A DNA stretch of 64,000 nt, from positions 1 through 64,000 of the forward strand of contig LGRX02010015.1 of NCBI GenBank assembly GCA_001247695.2, given 5' to 3'. Each line of letters opens with the position of its first letter. Within the stretch, counting starts at the first letter, position 1. The position numbers and the translations under genes are program-made. The stretch comes from Cymbomonas tetramitiformis (lineage: Eukaryota; Chlorophyta; Pyramimonadophyceae; Pyramimonadales; Pyramimonadaceae). The notes beneath the pieces are model-generated. The model did not search any database. It was not told the origin of the DNA and saw nothing but the letters and a program-made list of their open reading frames with translations. Positions 56,595 to 64,000 of this stretch are shown here, in pieces.

Positions 56595-57924
56595 ATGTCT
56601 TTGCCATTAACTCTTGCGTACGCACTTCAAAAAGTTTCCGGCTATAGCACTAATTATTTTAGGCTTGAAACCACAAATCAAGACACCGCAACAAATAATT
56701 CTACAATCACTCTAAATCTTCCGTCAAACGTAATTATAAAATTTAAAATCACTTTCGATGCATTGTGAAGCTCAAGCGAACGAAAATAATATTGCCATTC
56801 CGGGAGGTGCTGATTTTTTGAGAACAATGCTTCCTAATGGACTCGACAAATTAATCTCTCGGGTAGAAGTGACAGCCGGCGGAATCCAAATCCAAAGTGG
56901 TTGTAATGGTTATTCTACGGTTTCCACCGTTTTAGACAATTTACAAACTACTTTAAATAAAGAAATTAGTTATCAAAGAGTTTTGCAAAACCAAGAAATT
57001 GAAGTTACAGACCTTAATTATTATAAAACATTTCGACCTTTTATAATTCAAGAATTTAGAAGCTTTATAGGAGAGAGCGAGCCGAGTTATTTAGATACAT
57101 CTCTTTTGCCACCTATTCAACTTCGATTTTATTTGCACGGTCCTGAAGTTTTAGGAGCTGTTCAAAATAGCCTTGGTTTAGGAAACAGTTTAACCGACGC
57201 CGGTCAACAAGCTTTAATCTCTAATGGTAGATTTACTTTGCAAAAACTTTATTTTACAATTGAAACTATCACATTTTCCAATGGAGTTTATGATTCGGCT
57301 GTGGATGCAAAATTAAAACGAGATGGTTTCCTCGAAATTCCCTTTAAGAATTATTATAGTTTTACATCTTCTCACGACGGTATGAATAAATCTACACGAT
57401 TCAGTTTAAGTTCGCAATCTATCGACGAAATTTATGCTGTGCAACGTCTAGGAGATTATCAAACTAAATCTAAAGGTTTGATTCAAATTGACAATAAAAT
57501 AGGTCCTACATTTATACCAAGTTATTTCGACTTTAAAAGTGGAAGGCTTGGGAGTGGACAATTTAATGTAAATAATCTTTATATTCCTAATTACCGTAGC
57601 GATGCATTAGGATATTTCAATTCAATGTGTGTCGCTAAAGCGGACCAATATATGACTAAATGTGGTTGTAAAGTTAATAGTTTTGAAGATTGGGTAAATC
57701 ATTATTTTACTTTTATGATTCGAATGAATATGCCTAGTGATATGGGTGTAAGAAATTTATCAGGTCTTGATAGTCGTAGCCTTAACACAATGATGTATTT
57801 AGAGACTAGTGAAGGTACAAATACCACCGAAAATCTATTAACAAATAATGAAGTATTTGTATTTTGTGCATGTACAAGCGTTTTGCGCGTAGGTGTGGGA
57901 CGTATGATTGAATTGATTGTTTAA
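56595..57924 (+). pseudogene. Major capsid protein, one-base frameshift
   Basis: The first 57 codons from the ATG at 56595 (MSLPLTLAYALQ) run to a TGA at 56766. A second frame, +1, is open from 56758 to 57924 and continues naturally (CEAQANENNIAIPGGADFLR). Reading across needs one T fewer in GCATTGTG at 56760-56767. The joined protein of about 440 residues is beta-rich with N-terminal helix, located just after the penton candidate, as expected for the double jelly-roll capsid protein of PLVs. Disruption would stop virion formation unless it is a sequencing error or programmed shift. Confidence 0.65.
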
Positions 57925-57956
57925 ATGTTTTATTTATTAATATAAATAAAAAAAGA

Positions 57957-58274
57957 ATGAACAGATTTCAACCAAATATCTCTTCCACAAGTTTAGGCGA
58001 ACGTATAGGCAAAATTAAGGCTGAATTACCTCCATCTTTATTGCAAATGTCAGGGTTTAGACCGCCTTTGATGCAACAATTACCTTGTAAATCAATTAAT
58101 GATATAACTTTACCCCCAGCAAAAATATCAAATGTAAATGAATTGGCTGGATATAAATCTTACATTTTTGGTCACGGTGATAAACCAACTTTGAAAACTT
58201 CAATGTTTACCTTTCCCGAACAGCATCCATTAAATAATCCTATTTTAAAACCCGCAAATTCTTTCTTTGTGTAA
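57957..58274 (+). CDS. Hypothetical virion-cluster protein
   Basis: 105 residues, Pro-rich, no membrane segment (SGFRPPLMQQLPCKS; AGYKSYIFGHGDKP). It follows the capsid gene by 32 bases. Probably a small structural component; no family recognised. Confidence 0.5.
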   Translation: MNRFQPNISSTSLGERIGKIKAELPPSLLQMSGFRPPLMQQLPCKSINDITLPPAKISNVNELAGYKSYIFGHGDKPTLKTSMFTFPEQHPLNNPILKPANSFFV

Positions 58275-58285
58275 TATTATATACA

Positions 58286-58558
58286 ATGTCGTCTTTTGGA
58301 AAAGAATTGATTTTAAGCAAAACTATAAATGTGGGTACCGGTATGATTATTGGAGCATACAATCAAAATTCAGGTGACCAAGATAAGCTTTTACATATAT
58401 TTCCTACTGACGAAAACAAATTTATCAGCGACGTTCGATTTTTTGGTTTACCCGAGTCAACTGATGATGCAACTTTTGTTATAAATGGCGTAACAAGAAA
58501 TTTACAAGGTGGACAAGTTTATTATGATGTAAACAGAAATCTTAAAATAAAACCCTAA
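58286..58558 (+). CDS. Small protein related in its start to the fibre gene
   Basis: 90 residues. It begins MSSFGKELILSKTINVGTG, which parallels the start of the next protein (MTSFGKNVFLKTLNNV), so the two share an N-terminal segment, perhaps a virion-attachment peptide. The rest is beta-rich. Confidence 0.5.
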   Translation: MSSFGKELILSKTINVGTGMIIGAYNQNSGDQDKLLHIFPTDENKFISDVRFFGLPESTDDATFVINGVTRNLQGGQVYYDVNRNLKIKP

Positions 58559-58584
58559 AATTTTATAATATGATATAATATATA

Positions 58585-60168
58585 ATGACTAGTTTCGGTA
58601 AAAATGTATTTCTTAAAACTTTAAACAATGTAACCGACCCTGGTCCTAATCCTACCGTTCCCGACCCATTAACAATTAATCAATTAAATGTAAATCAAAT
58701 AGGTGATAATTCAAATCCTTGCCAAACAATTCATATGGCTTCAGATTTTTTATACCGTGGAGATATTTCATATATTGATAATTCAGATGTAAATAATCAA
58801 AGAGAATTTATGAAATTACAAACTGATGGTGATTTAAATTTGGTAAATAATATTAATTTTTATGATTTTATTTTAAATAATCCTGCAAGTAAATCAAAAT
58901 TTTCGATAGGTTTAGATGAACTTGATAGTTCTTTTGAAATTAAATCAAATGACCCAGTTTCTCAAACTCGCTTGAAAATTGGAGACACCGGTATAAATGA
59001 ATGGTCATTTATGCAAACCACATTGAATGTAGAACCGAATGGAGCCGGTGTGCTCCTTAATGATGGTCCATTGATTTTAAACACAGGTGATATTACTTTG
59101 AATTCTGGTAAATTTATTGGTGACGGTTCTTTGCTTCAAAATTTACCGTATCCTGCCGAAAATCAATCTCTTCAAAATGTTTGTGACATTTCTCCTATTA
59201 CAACGACTAACATTACAGCAAATTCGTTTATTGGTAACGGAAGTCAATTGACTAATTTACCGGTGCAACCTGATACTTCAACATTACAAGATGTAACCAC
59301 ACGTGGCTCAATATCTACAACAAACGATATTTCTTTTACCGGAACTGGAAAACTTATAATAAATCAGGAAGAATGTGATGGAAATTTATTTAGAATTAGG
59401 GCTGGTACTTCCGGTGATGGTTTGGTTTCTATTGGGGAATCAACTCAAAATGATGGTTTCACAAACGCAGAACGTTCGGTTTTGATAGGTAGGAATAGTG
59501 GAGCTTTCAATTGTTTAAACGATTCAATATGTATAGGTAGCGGAGCCGGTAATAATCAATGTAAGGCTTACGTTGTAAACGTTGGGGACGATGCAGGTCA
59601 AAACTTTGCTTCGGAGAATTCAGTCAATATTGGTAAATATAGTGGGGAATATTTGGCTGGCGAGAGTTCAATCAATATTGGGGCTTTGGCCGGTCAAAAC
59701 TCTGCTCAAAGTGCTACGGCTATTGATAATACGATAATTTTAAACGCAAGCGGTTTTGAACTTAATGCAGGTGTAAATAATTCGTGTTATATTAGACCTA
59801 TTAGGGCAAGTCCTGATGTTAGTTCAGAAAATTTACAATTATATTATGATTCTGCATCAAATGAAGTTAGAACCGGTGCAATAAATTCTGGAAGTATTGG
59901 AAGTCTTTCGCAGGTTTTAGCGGTTGGGAACAGCGGTTCTAACATTAATTTGACCGGAGATTTGGATTGTAGTGCTATACGACTTGTTAATAGCATCGAC
60001 TGGGCGTATACAACGCCAACATCATCATTGACAACCATAGGTATTCCATTAACAAATTTAACAAATGCATACACGGCTTCATTACCATCGAGTCCGGTTC
60101 CTCATACAGGTGACGTATTTACTTTTGAAAATAATACCGGAGGTACAATAAGTGCCGGAGATATTGTT
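58585..60168 (+). CDS. Fibre-like protein, C terminus cut by gypsy LTR
   Basis: 528 residues are encoded before the LTR begins at 60169; the frame then runs 44 codons into the LTR. The sequence is a chain of short beta repeats: FIGDGSLLQNLP and FIGNGSQLTNLP, then SVLIGRNSGAF, SICIGSGAGNN, SVNIGKYSGEY, SINIGALAGQN. Such repeats form trimeric stalks in tail fibres and YadA-like adhesins. A host-attachment fibre is the likely role. The lost C-terminal end should lie beyond the gypsy element. Confidence 0.7.
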
Positions 60169-60593
60169 TGTAGGAGTCTACACCTAGGCTTCTTCTCTTC
60201 TTTACGGTTTCGGACTTATACTATTCTACACTTATTAAACGACCGCACGAGGTATGCTTACGATTGGTCAACTACAAGACTTCGGTTTCGTAAATCTATA
60301 TAGTTATGCTTTTGCTATCAGTGCATGCTTTCAATACACAATATACAGCAGTTACGGCTCTTTACTTTTATGTCTTACTTTTCAGTTCAGTTCATCTCCC
60401 CGAAACGGGTTACTCTTAGAGTTCTTATACATTCAGGAACTCTTTCCATAACTCAACTGTACTGAGTACTCCGTACAACAGTCTAGGCACCTCACATCAA
60501 CATCATTCTGATCGGTCCTACTGTACTCCGTACTGAGTACTTCTGCGTTTTATACTTAGCCGTTTTTCTTGCTCTTGTGCTTGCCTCCTAGCA
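60169..60593 (-). repeat. 3' LTR of the gypsy element
   Basis: On the minus strand it starts TGCTAGGAGGCAAGC at 60593 and ends ACTCCTACA at 60169, with TG...CA ends. It directly follows a polypurine tract (nine G) and directly abuts the interrupted PLV gene. It contains TACTGAGTAC palindromes near 60461 and 60532. Only one LTR is visible, so the limits rest on these signals. Confidence 0.7.
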
Positions 60594-60616
60594 CAACTCC
60601 CCCCCCCTTAGGGAAG
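60594..60616 (-). promoter_or_regulatory. Polypurine tract
   Basis: On the minus strand, CCTAAGGGGGGGGGAGTTG lies immediately before the LTR start, the place and composition of a plus-strand primer for LTR retrotransposons. Confidence 0.65.
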
Positions 60617-60639
60617 GTCACGTCCACGCTGACCACGTC

Positions 60640-61300
60640 GGACCAGTAAAGTTTTTATACAGATCTTCTACTGTTGCTCTGAATGATTATACAGGTCTCA
60701 GCCGCCTGTTGTCTGGGATGACATTACACTTCCCAAGACACACCGCAATAAGGAGATCGACCTCTTAAGCACAAGGGTCGGCCTCTCACCGGTCTGCCAT
60801 CTGCACTACCAGGCTCCCCCAAGGCTCAAGGTTTCACATCCATTACCACGCTCAAGGTTTTAAACCTCCCAACACGGCACACTTACAGGGGATGACAATA
60901 GGTTTGCCAATTACCTGACAGTTCTCGGGATGCCGGCCCGGAGGAAAGGCTTTAAACCTTCACCGCCTCCTCGGAGTGCTAGAGCTTTTACCCAGATCTC
61001 CAACTGCTGCCCGGTCGTGCCAGGTCCGGAGCCAATGCTCTCGTGAAATGGATTATACAGATTTCCACCTGTTGCCTGGTCGCGCCGAGGCTAGAGCCAC
61101 TGCTCACTTGGATAGATTACCCAGGTTCTCACCTGCCGCTTGGTCATACCAAGGCTTAGAGCCACTGCTCAAATGGATTATACAGATTTCCACCTGTTGC
61201 CTGGCTGTGCCGAGGCTAGAGCCACTGCTCTCTCGGATGGATTACCCAGGTTCTCACCTGCCGCCTGGTCTCGCCAAGGCTGGAGCCACCGCTCTTCCCG
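60640..61300. repeat. About 65-bp repeats in the gypsy 3' untranslated region
   Basis: At least five units alternate between two types sharing GAGCCACTGCTC and either ATTATACAGATTTCCACCTG or ATTACCCAGGTTCTCACCTG, giving a 130-bp higher-order period at 60985-61295. A decayed copy lies near 60650-60710. Frames through it are repeat artefacts. Confidence 0.8.
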
Positions 61301-61316
61301 ACGCTCCCCAACGCTC

Positions 61317-62540
61317 TCAATCGCTAAGACCACTCGCGTCAGATTCCCATCCGCCCTCAGGTATGATCGTCACCTCCGCTCGCACTCCCGCTAACGCTAT
61401 CGGTTCCGGCTCAAACTCGGGCGGGTCACTCTCAACAACAGCTGACTGGACTAAAACGCTCATCTCGCTCAGATCCTCCCTGACAAGCAGTTCAGACAGG
61501 AACGCATGCACCTCTTCATGTAGGGTCAGGTTGTGGAAAAGCTGTTTTAACAGTGCTGACGGAATCCCATACAAATTCTCTCGCGCTCCCATGCCCTTCG
61601 CGAACACACCTCCGGCTCTCATCGCGCGCCCTCCTTGCGCTACTTTCTCGTGCCTACCGTGCTGCCGGAAGAACTCGCAAGGCGTATCGGAATCGCATAC
61701 TCGCAAGGGTGTGCGCAACGGAACGTTGGTCCAGATGTGCGTGGGCTTCCTGTATGCGGTCCCGTATTTGCAGTACGTGACGAGGTGCGGAGCTGGTAGA
61801 TTGCTCATGCAGCGACGCGTGTGCAACCCGTGGGGCTCTCTTCCCCTCGGGTTCTCAATGAAGTATGCTTCGGGCCTCAAGTACCGGATGATCTCCAATG
61901 TCCTACGAACTCGCCTGTCCGCAGCACGCAAATCTCGGATGCCTACCGTCTTCGCTTGGCTGTACTCTGTGCAAGGTGGGCTAGCCCAGACTACGTCGAA
62001 GTGTCCTGGTCTGAACTGTCGATAGTCCCATCGCATGATATCCTCGCAATGTGTGGGGCCCCACTTGGGCTGAATGTCTACAGCAACTACTTCGCTATTG
62101 GGAAATTGCTTAGTGAACTGCCTCTCGACTGACCCGGTCCCACAAAACAATACAAGAATCCTAGACTGGCCGACTGGCTCCTTCTCAAGTGCTGCGGCTC
62201 CGTTGACTGGCGGCAGGGTGCTCTGAGCAGATACTCTCGCGAAAGTTCCTACTTCCTCATCAAACCTCTCCTCTGGCACCCATGGCATTGCTCCGTCTAC
62301 CTTGAGCTCCTCCGATAGCGTGGTCCATACCGCTCCTGCGGACTCGTCGCGTCTCTTACGGACCCTAAGCTTCTCTCGCTCCACTCTCTTAGCCTCGATC
62401 CTCTCAAACTCCAACAACGCTCGGTTGGGAACACCGGGCCTGCCGGCTCCGTCCCACTCCAGATCCTCTCGGGTCTTCCACTCGTTCTCACTGCGGGGCA
62501 TTCCTGTCCACTTGACCAGGGTACTCTGTCCACCTCCTGC
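61317..62540 (-). CDS. Chromodomain plus C5-cytosine DNA methyltransferase of the gypsy element
   Basis: After QSTLVKWTGMPRSENEWKT, which matches the chromodomain core, the protein has a Dcm/Dnmt-type methyltransferase: ILVLFCGTGSVERQF (motif I), VVAVDIQP (motif II), DVVWASPPCTEYSQAKT (motif IV with catalytic Cys), YFIENPRG (motif VI) and THIWTNVPL (motif X). It transfers methyl groups to cytosine in DNA. It is in the +1 frame relative to the integrase ORF and overlaps it; the chromodomain start is at the overlap near 62540, so a frameshift is needed for a fusion. Retrotransposon-borne methyltransferases are known from some algae and dinoflagellates. Confidence 0.85.
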   Translation of the reverse strand, partial: AGGGQSTLVKWTGMPRSENEWKTREDLEWDGAGRPGVPNRALLEFERIEAKRVEREKLRVRKRRDESAGAVWTTLSEELKVDGAMPWVPEERFDEEVGTFARVSAQSTLPPVNGAAALEKEPVGQSRILVLFCGTGSVERQFTKQFPNSEVVAVDIQPKWGPTHCEDIMRWDYRQFRPGHFDVVWASPPCTEYSQAKTVGIRDLRAADRRVRRTLEIIRYLRPEAYFIENPRGREPHGLHTRRCMSNLPAPHLVTYCKYGTAYRKPTHIWTNVPLRTPLRVCDSDTPCEFFRQHGRHEKVAQGGRAMRAGGVFAKGMGARENLYGIPSALLKQLFHNLTLHEEVHAFLSELLVREDLSEMSVLVQSAVVESDPPEFEPEPIALAGVRAEVTIIPEGGWESDASGLSD

Positions 62541-64000
62541 CCTGACGCTGGCGCGTGCGCGAACGCTCCACCCTCTCGACGTGGGTTTCCTTGCGCCCGC
62601 TGACGTCCAACGGAGGAGGGGGAATCTCCTTAGCTCTCTCAACGAAGCGGCTGCCCGACTCTACTGGCGAAAGCCGGTCCACGGTAAACACATCGTGCAC
62701 TTTCCACTGCTTAGGCGTCTGCAACCTATAGGCCGACGGTGCGCCTCTATCGCTCGCGGGAAGGGCCATCTGCCTGTCGCTGTGAAAGACTTCCAGCACC
62801 CGAAGGGGCCCAAGGCGCTTCTTAAGCAACTTCTTGTGCAACCCGCGGTCGCCCGGCTGAGTGAGGTGCGTGGCATCCACCCAAACCTCATCGCCTACTG
62901 CGTAACTCCTGGACCTGTGACGCGCGTCGTACTGGGCGATCTGTTGCTGCTGAGCTAAGAGCAGCTTCTCCCTAGCGAGCTGCAACTGGCGAACAAACTG
63001 GCGGGCTGTCTCGTGGGCTGTACCCTTTTTTACTGCTGCGCCCCTCCCCCCCTTAGCTCGGCCTCTCCGTGATGCAAGTGCTGCCTCCACGAAGAAATCC
63101 AGCTGAGAGGCCGGAGCGTGACCATACGTCAGTTCAAAAGGGGTGAATCCCGTGACGGCGGAACGAGAGTCATTAATGGCGTACTCGACCGGGGTACACC
63201 ATAAATCCCAATCGTGCTGGTTGGCGTCGACGTACGCGCGCAACATGCGTTCGACCGTGTGGTTTGTGTGCTCTGCCTGCCCATCACCTTGAGGGTGGTA
63301 CGGCGTGGTAGAGGCAACCTGGACTCCCATCAACCGATGTAGCTCGAGATGCATCTCATCCCTGAAGCGGGAGTCCCGATCACAGACGATCTTCATGGGA
63401 GCGCCGTGCAAACGCCACACTTGGTCGAAATACATGCGCGCGATCTGTGCAGCTGAGCTGTCAGCGTAAAGCATGGGAACTACGTGCACCATCTTGGACA
63501 ACTTGTCCGTGAAGGTAGCAAACGCGTCGTACCCTCGCTCTGTGCGGGGCAGCCCAGTGACGAAGTCGATACTAACCACTTGCCACAGTCTTACTGGGAC
63601 TTGCAGGGGGTTAAGCTGACCGTCTGGATACCCGTTGCGTGGCCGGGTCTGTTGGCACACAACGCAGGATTTGCACCAGTCGGTGACATCCTTGCTCATG
63701 CGTGGCCACCAAAAGCGACGGGATACTCTGTCCAGTGTCTTATCCCTTCCTGTGTGCCCTGCTGCTGGGGACTCGTGTGCTTCGCGCATCACCAGCTCTC
63801 TGAGGGGGGAATCCTGAGCTAGCACTAGCTGATACCGCCCTTCTGCCACTCGCCATATCATGTCGTCTACCATGCGAAATGTGTCTGTCCTCTGATGTGG
63901 GGCTGCGATCAGTTCCTCCTTCAACGAGCTGAGGTACTGGCTGCGTTCGTATTCCGCTTGCAAGGCGCGGACGAACTCATCAGCCTTCAGTGGGCCTGAT
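62488..64000 (-). CDS. Ty3/gypsy polyprotein, integrase part (5' end outside window)
   Basis: The frame enters from the right edge (LKADEFVRAL) and carries the HHCC zinc finger (HTGRDKTLDRVSRRFWWPRM ... CKSCVVCQ) and the integrase DDE core: VVSIDFVTGLP, KIVCDRDSRF and HPQGDGQAEHTN. After a linker (VDATHLTQPGDRG; LGPLRVLEVF; YRLQTPKQWKVHDVF), typical of chromovirus integrase C termini, the frame leaves the expected chromodomain near 62540 and ends at 62488. The classic ERTN motif reads EHTN, retaining the Glu. Confidence 0.9.
   Translation of the reverse strand, partial: SGPLKADEFVRALQAEYERSQYLSSLKEELIAAPHQRTDTFRMVDDMIWRVAEGRYQLVLAQDSPLRELVMREAHESPAAGHTGRDKTLDRVSRRFWWPRMSKDVTDWCKSCVVCQQTRPRNGYPDGQLNPLQVPVRLWQVVSIDFVTGLPRTERGYDAFATFTDKLSKMVHVVPMLYADSSAAQIARMYFDQVWRLHGAPMKIVCDRDSRFRDEMHLELHRLMGVQVASTTPYHPQGDGQAEHTNHTVERMLRAYVDANQHDWDLWCTPVEYAINDSRSAVTGFTPFELTYGHAPASQLDFFVEAALASRRGRAKGGRGAAVKKGTAHETARQFVRQLQLAREKLLLAQQQQIAQYDARHRSRSYAVGDEVWVDATHLTQPGDRGLHKKLLKKRLGPLRVLEVFHSDRQMALPASDRGAPSAYRLQTPKQWKVHDVFTVDRLSPVESGSRFVERAKEIPPPPLDVSGRKETHVERVERSRTRQRQGRRWTEYPGQVDRNAPQ

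Larger units (their letters stand above)
36143..60168. mobile_element. Endogenous Polinton-like virus (PLV), left part
   Basis: An abrupt change to very AT-rich DNA at about 36145-36300 starts a block carrying the PLV/Polinton gene set: retroviral-type integrase, protein-primed DNA polymerase B, A32/FtsK-like packaging ATPase, minor and major capsid proteins, plus methyltransferase, lipase, SET protein and fibre-like protein. It is interrupted by a gag-only LTR element (37082-40675) and by a gypsy element beginning at 60169. Its right end should lie beyond the gypsy element, outside the window. No adenovirus-type maturation protease was recognised in the visible part. Confidence 0.85.
60169..64000 (-). 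mobile_element. Ty3/gypsy retrotransposon with chromodomain and cytosine methyltransferase, 3' half
   Basis: In minus-strand order the window holds integrase, chromodomain, a C5-cytosine methyltransferase, a repeat-rich untranslated region, a polypurine tract and the 3' LTR ending at 60169. Reverse transcriptase, RNase H, gag and the 5' LTR lie outside the window to the right. GC content is visibly higher than in the PLV it interrupts. The target duplication cannot be checked without the other end. Confidence 0.85.

Noticed and set aside
60735..60830. tRNA-like sequence on the minus strand in the gypsy 3' region
   Set aside because: A-box-like TAGTGCAGATGG and B-box-like GGTCGATCTCC are present, but no acceptor stem or proper T-arm could be folded; kept only as a possible SINE-like trace.

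Overview
The window looks like nuclear DNA of a eukaryotic microbe, most plausibly an alga, that is packed with virus-derived and transposon-derived sequence. The grounds are a GT-AG spliceosomal intron with a branch-point-like motif, LTR retrotransposons, a piggyBac-type transposon, satellite arrays, and no bacterial operon architecture. I cannot name the species.

Layout. (1) 1-3340 is gene-poor: a 223-bp GC-rich satellite, a 245-bp tandem duplication and a degenerate TTTACCA array. (2) 3340-36143 carries genes of the kind found in large DNA viruses of protists: a PD-(D/E)XK nuclease-like protein, an OTU-type cysteine protease, an ankyrin-type repeat protein, a very large secreted protein (cohesin/dockerin-like, Pro/Thr-rich repeats, two VCBS-type domains), a copper nitrite reductase-like (NirK) protein, a DOMON protein and a putative 2OG-oxygenase-like protein. 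Several are broken by frameshifts, stops or insertions. A TATAAATACGCG box recurs upstream of three of these genes. A 165-bp CG-rich repeat forms one array at 10.9-12.2 kb and a second, inverted array inside a coding region at 22.9-23.3 kb. (3) 36143 to beyond the gypsy element is an AT-rich Polinton-like virus (PLV): SET protein, retroviral-type integrase, protein-primed DNA polymerase B, packaging ATPase, DNA methyltransferase, lipase, minor and major capsid proteins, and a fibre-like protein. Its left end appears to cut the 2OG-like gene. (4) 60169-64000 is the 3' half of a Ty3/gypsy retrotransposon on the minus strand, inserted into the PLV fibre gene. Its integrase is followed by a chromodomain and a C5-cytosine DNA methyltransferase.

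The insertions are nested and several are exact. A 959-bp TA-flanked (Tc1/mariner-type) element splits a viral gene at 13419. A 3334-bp piggyBac-family element with a CTTG duplication splits the NirK gene. A 3.6-kb gag-only LTR element with a GTCCA duplication splits a PLV gene. In each case removing the element and one target duplication joins the two flanking reading frames in phase. Within the PLV, a GC-richer three-gene island (48.4-52.3 kb) surrounds two facing arrays of AAGTAACT around an AT-rich core. I do not recognise it as any known unit.

The PLV appears to be a complete small-virus gene set (integration, replication, packaging, capsid) inactivated by insertions and by a one-base frameshift in its capsid gene. 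Its position inside giant-virus-like sequence is what a virophage-type association would leave behind, but that is inference.
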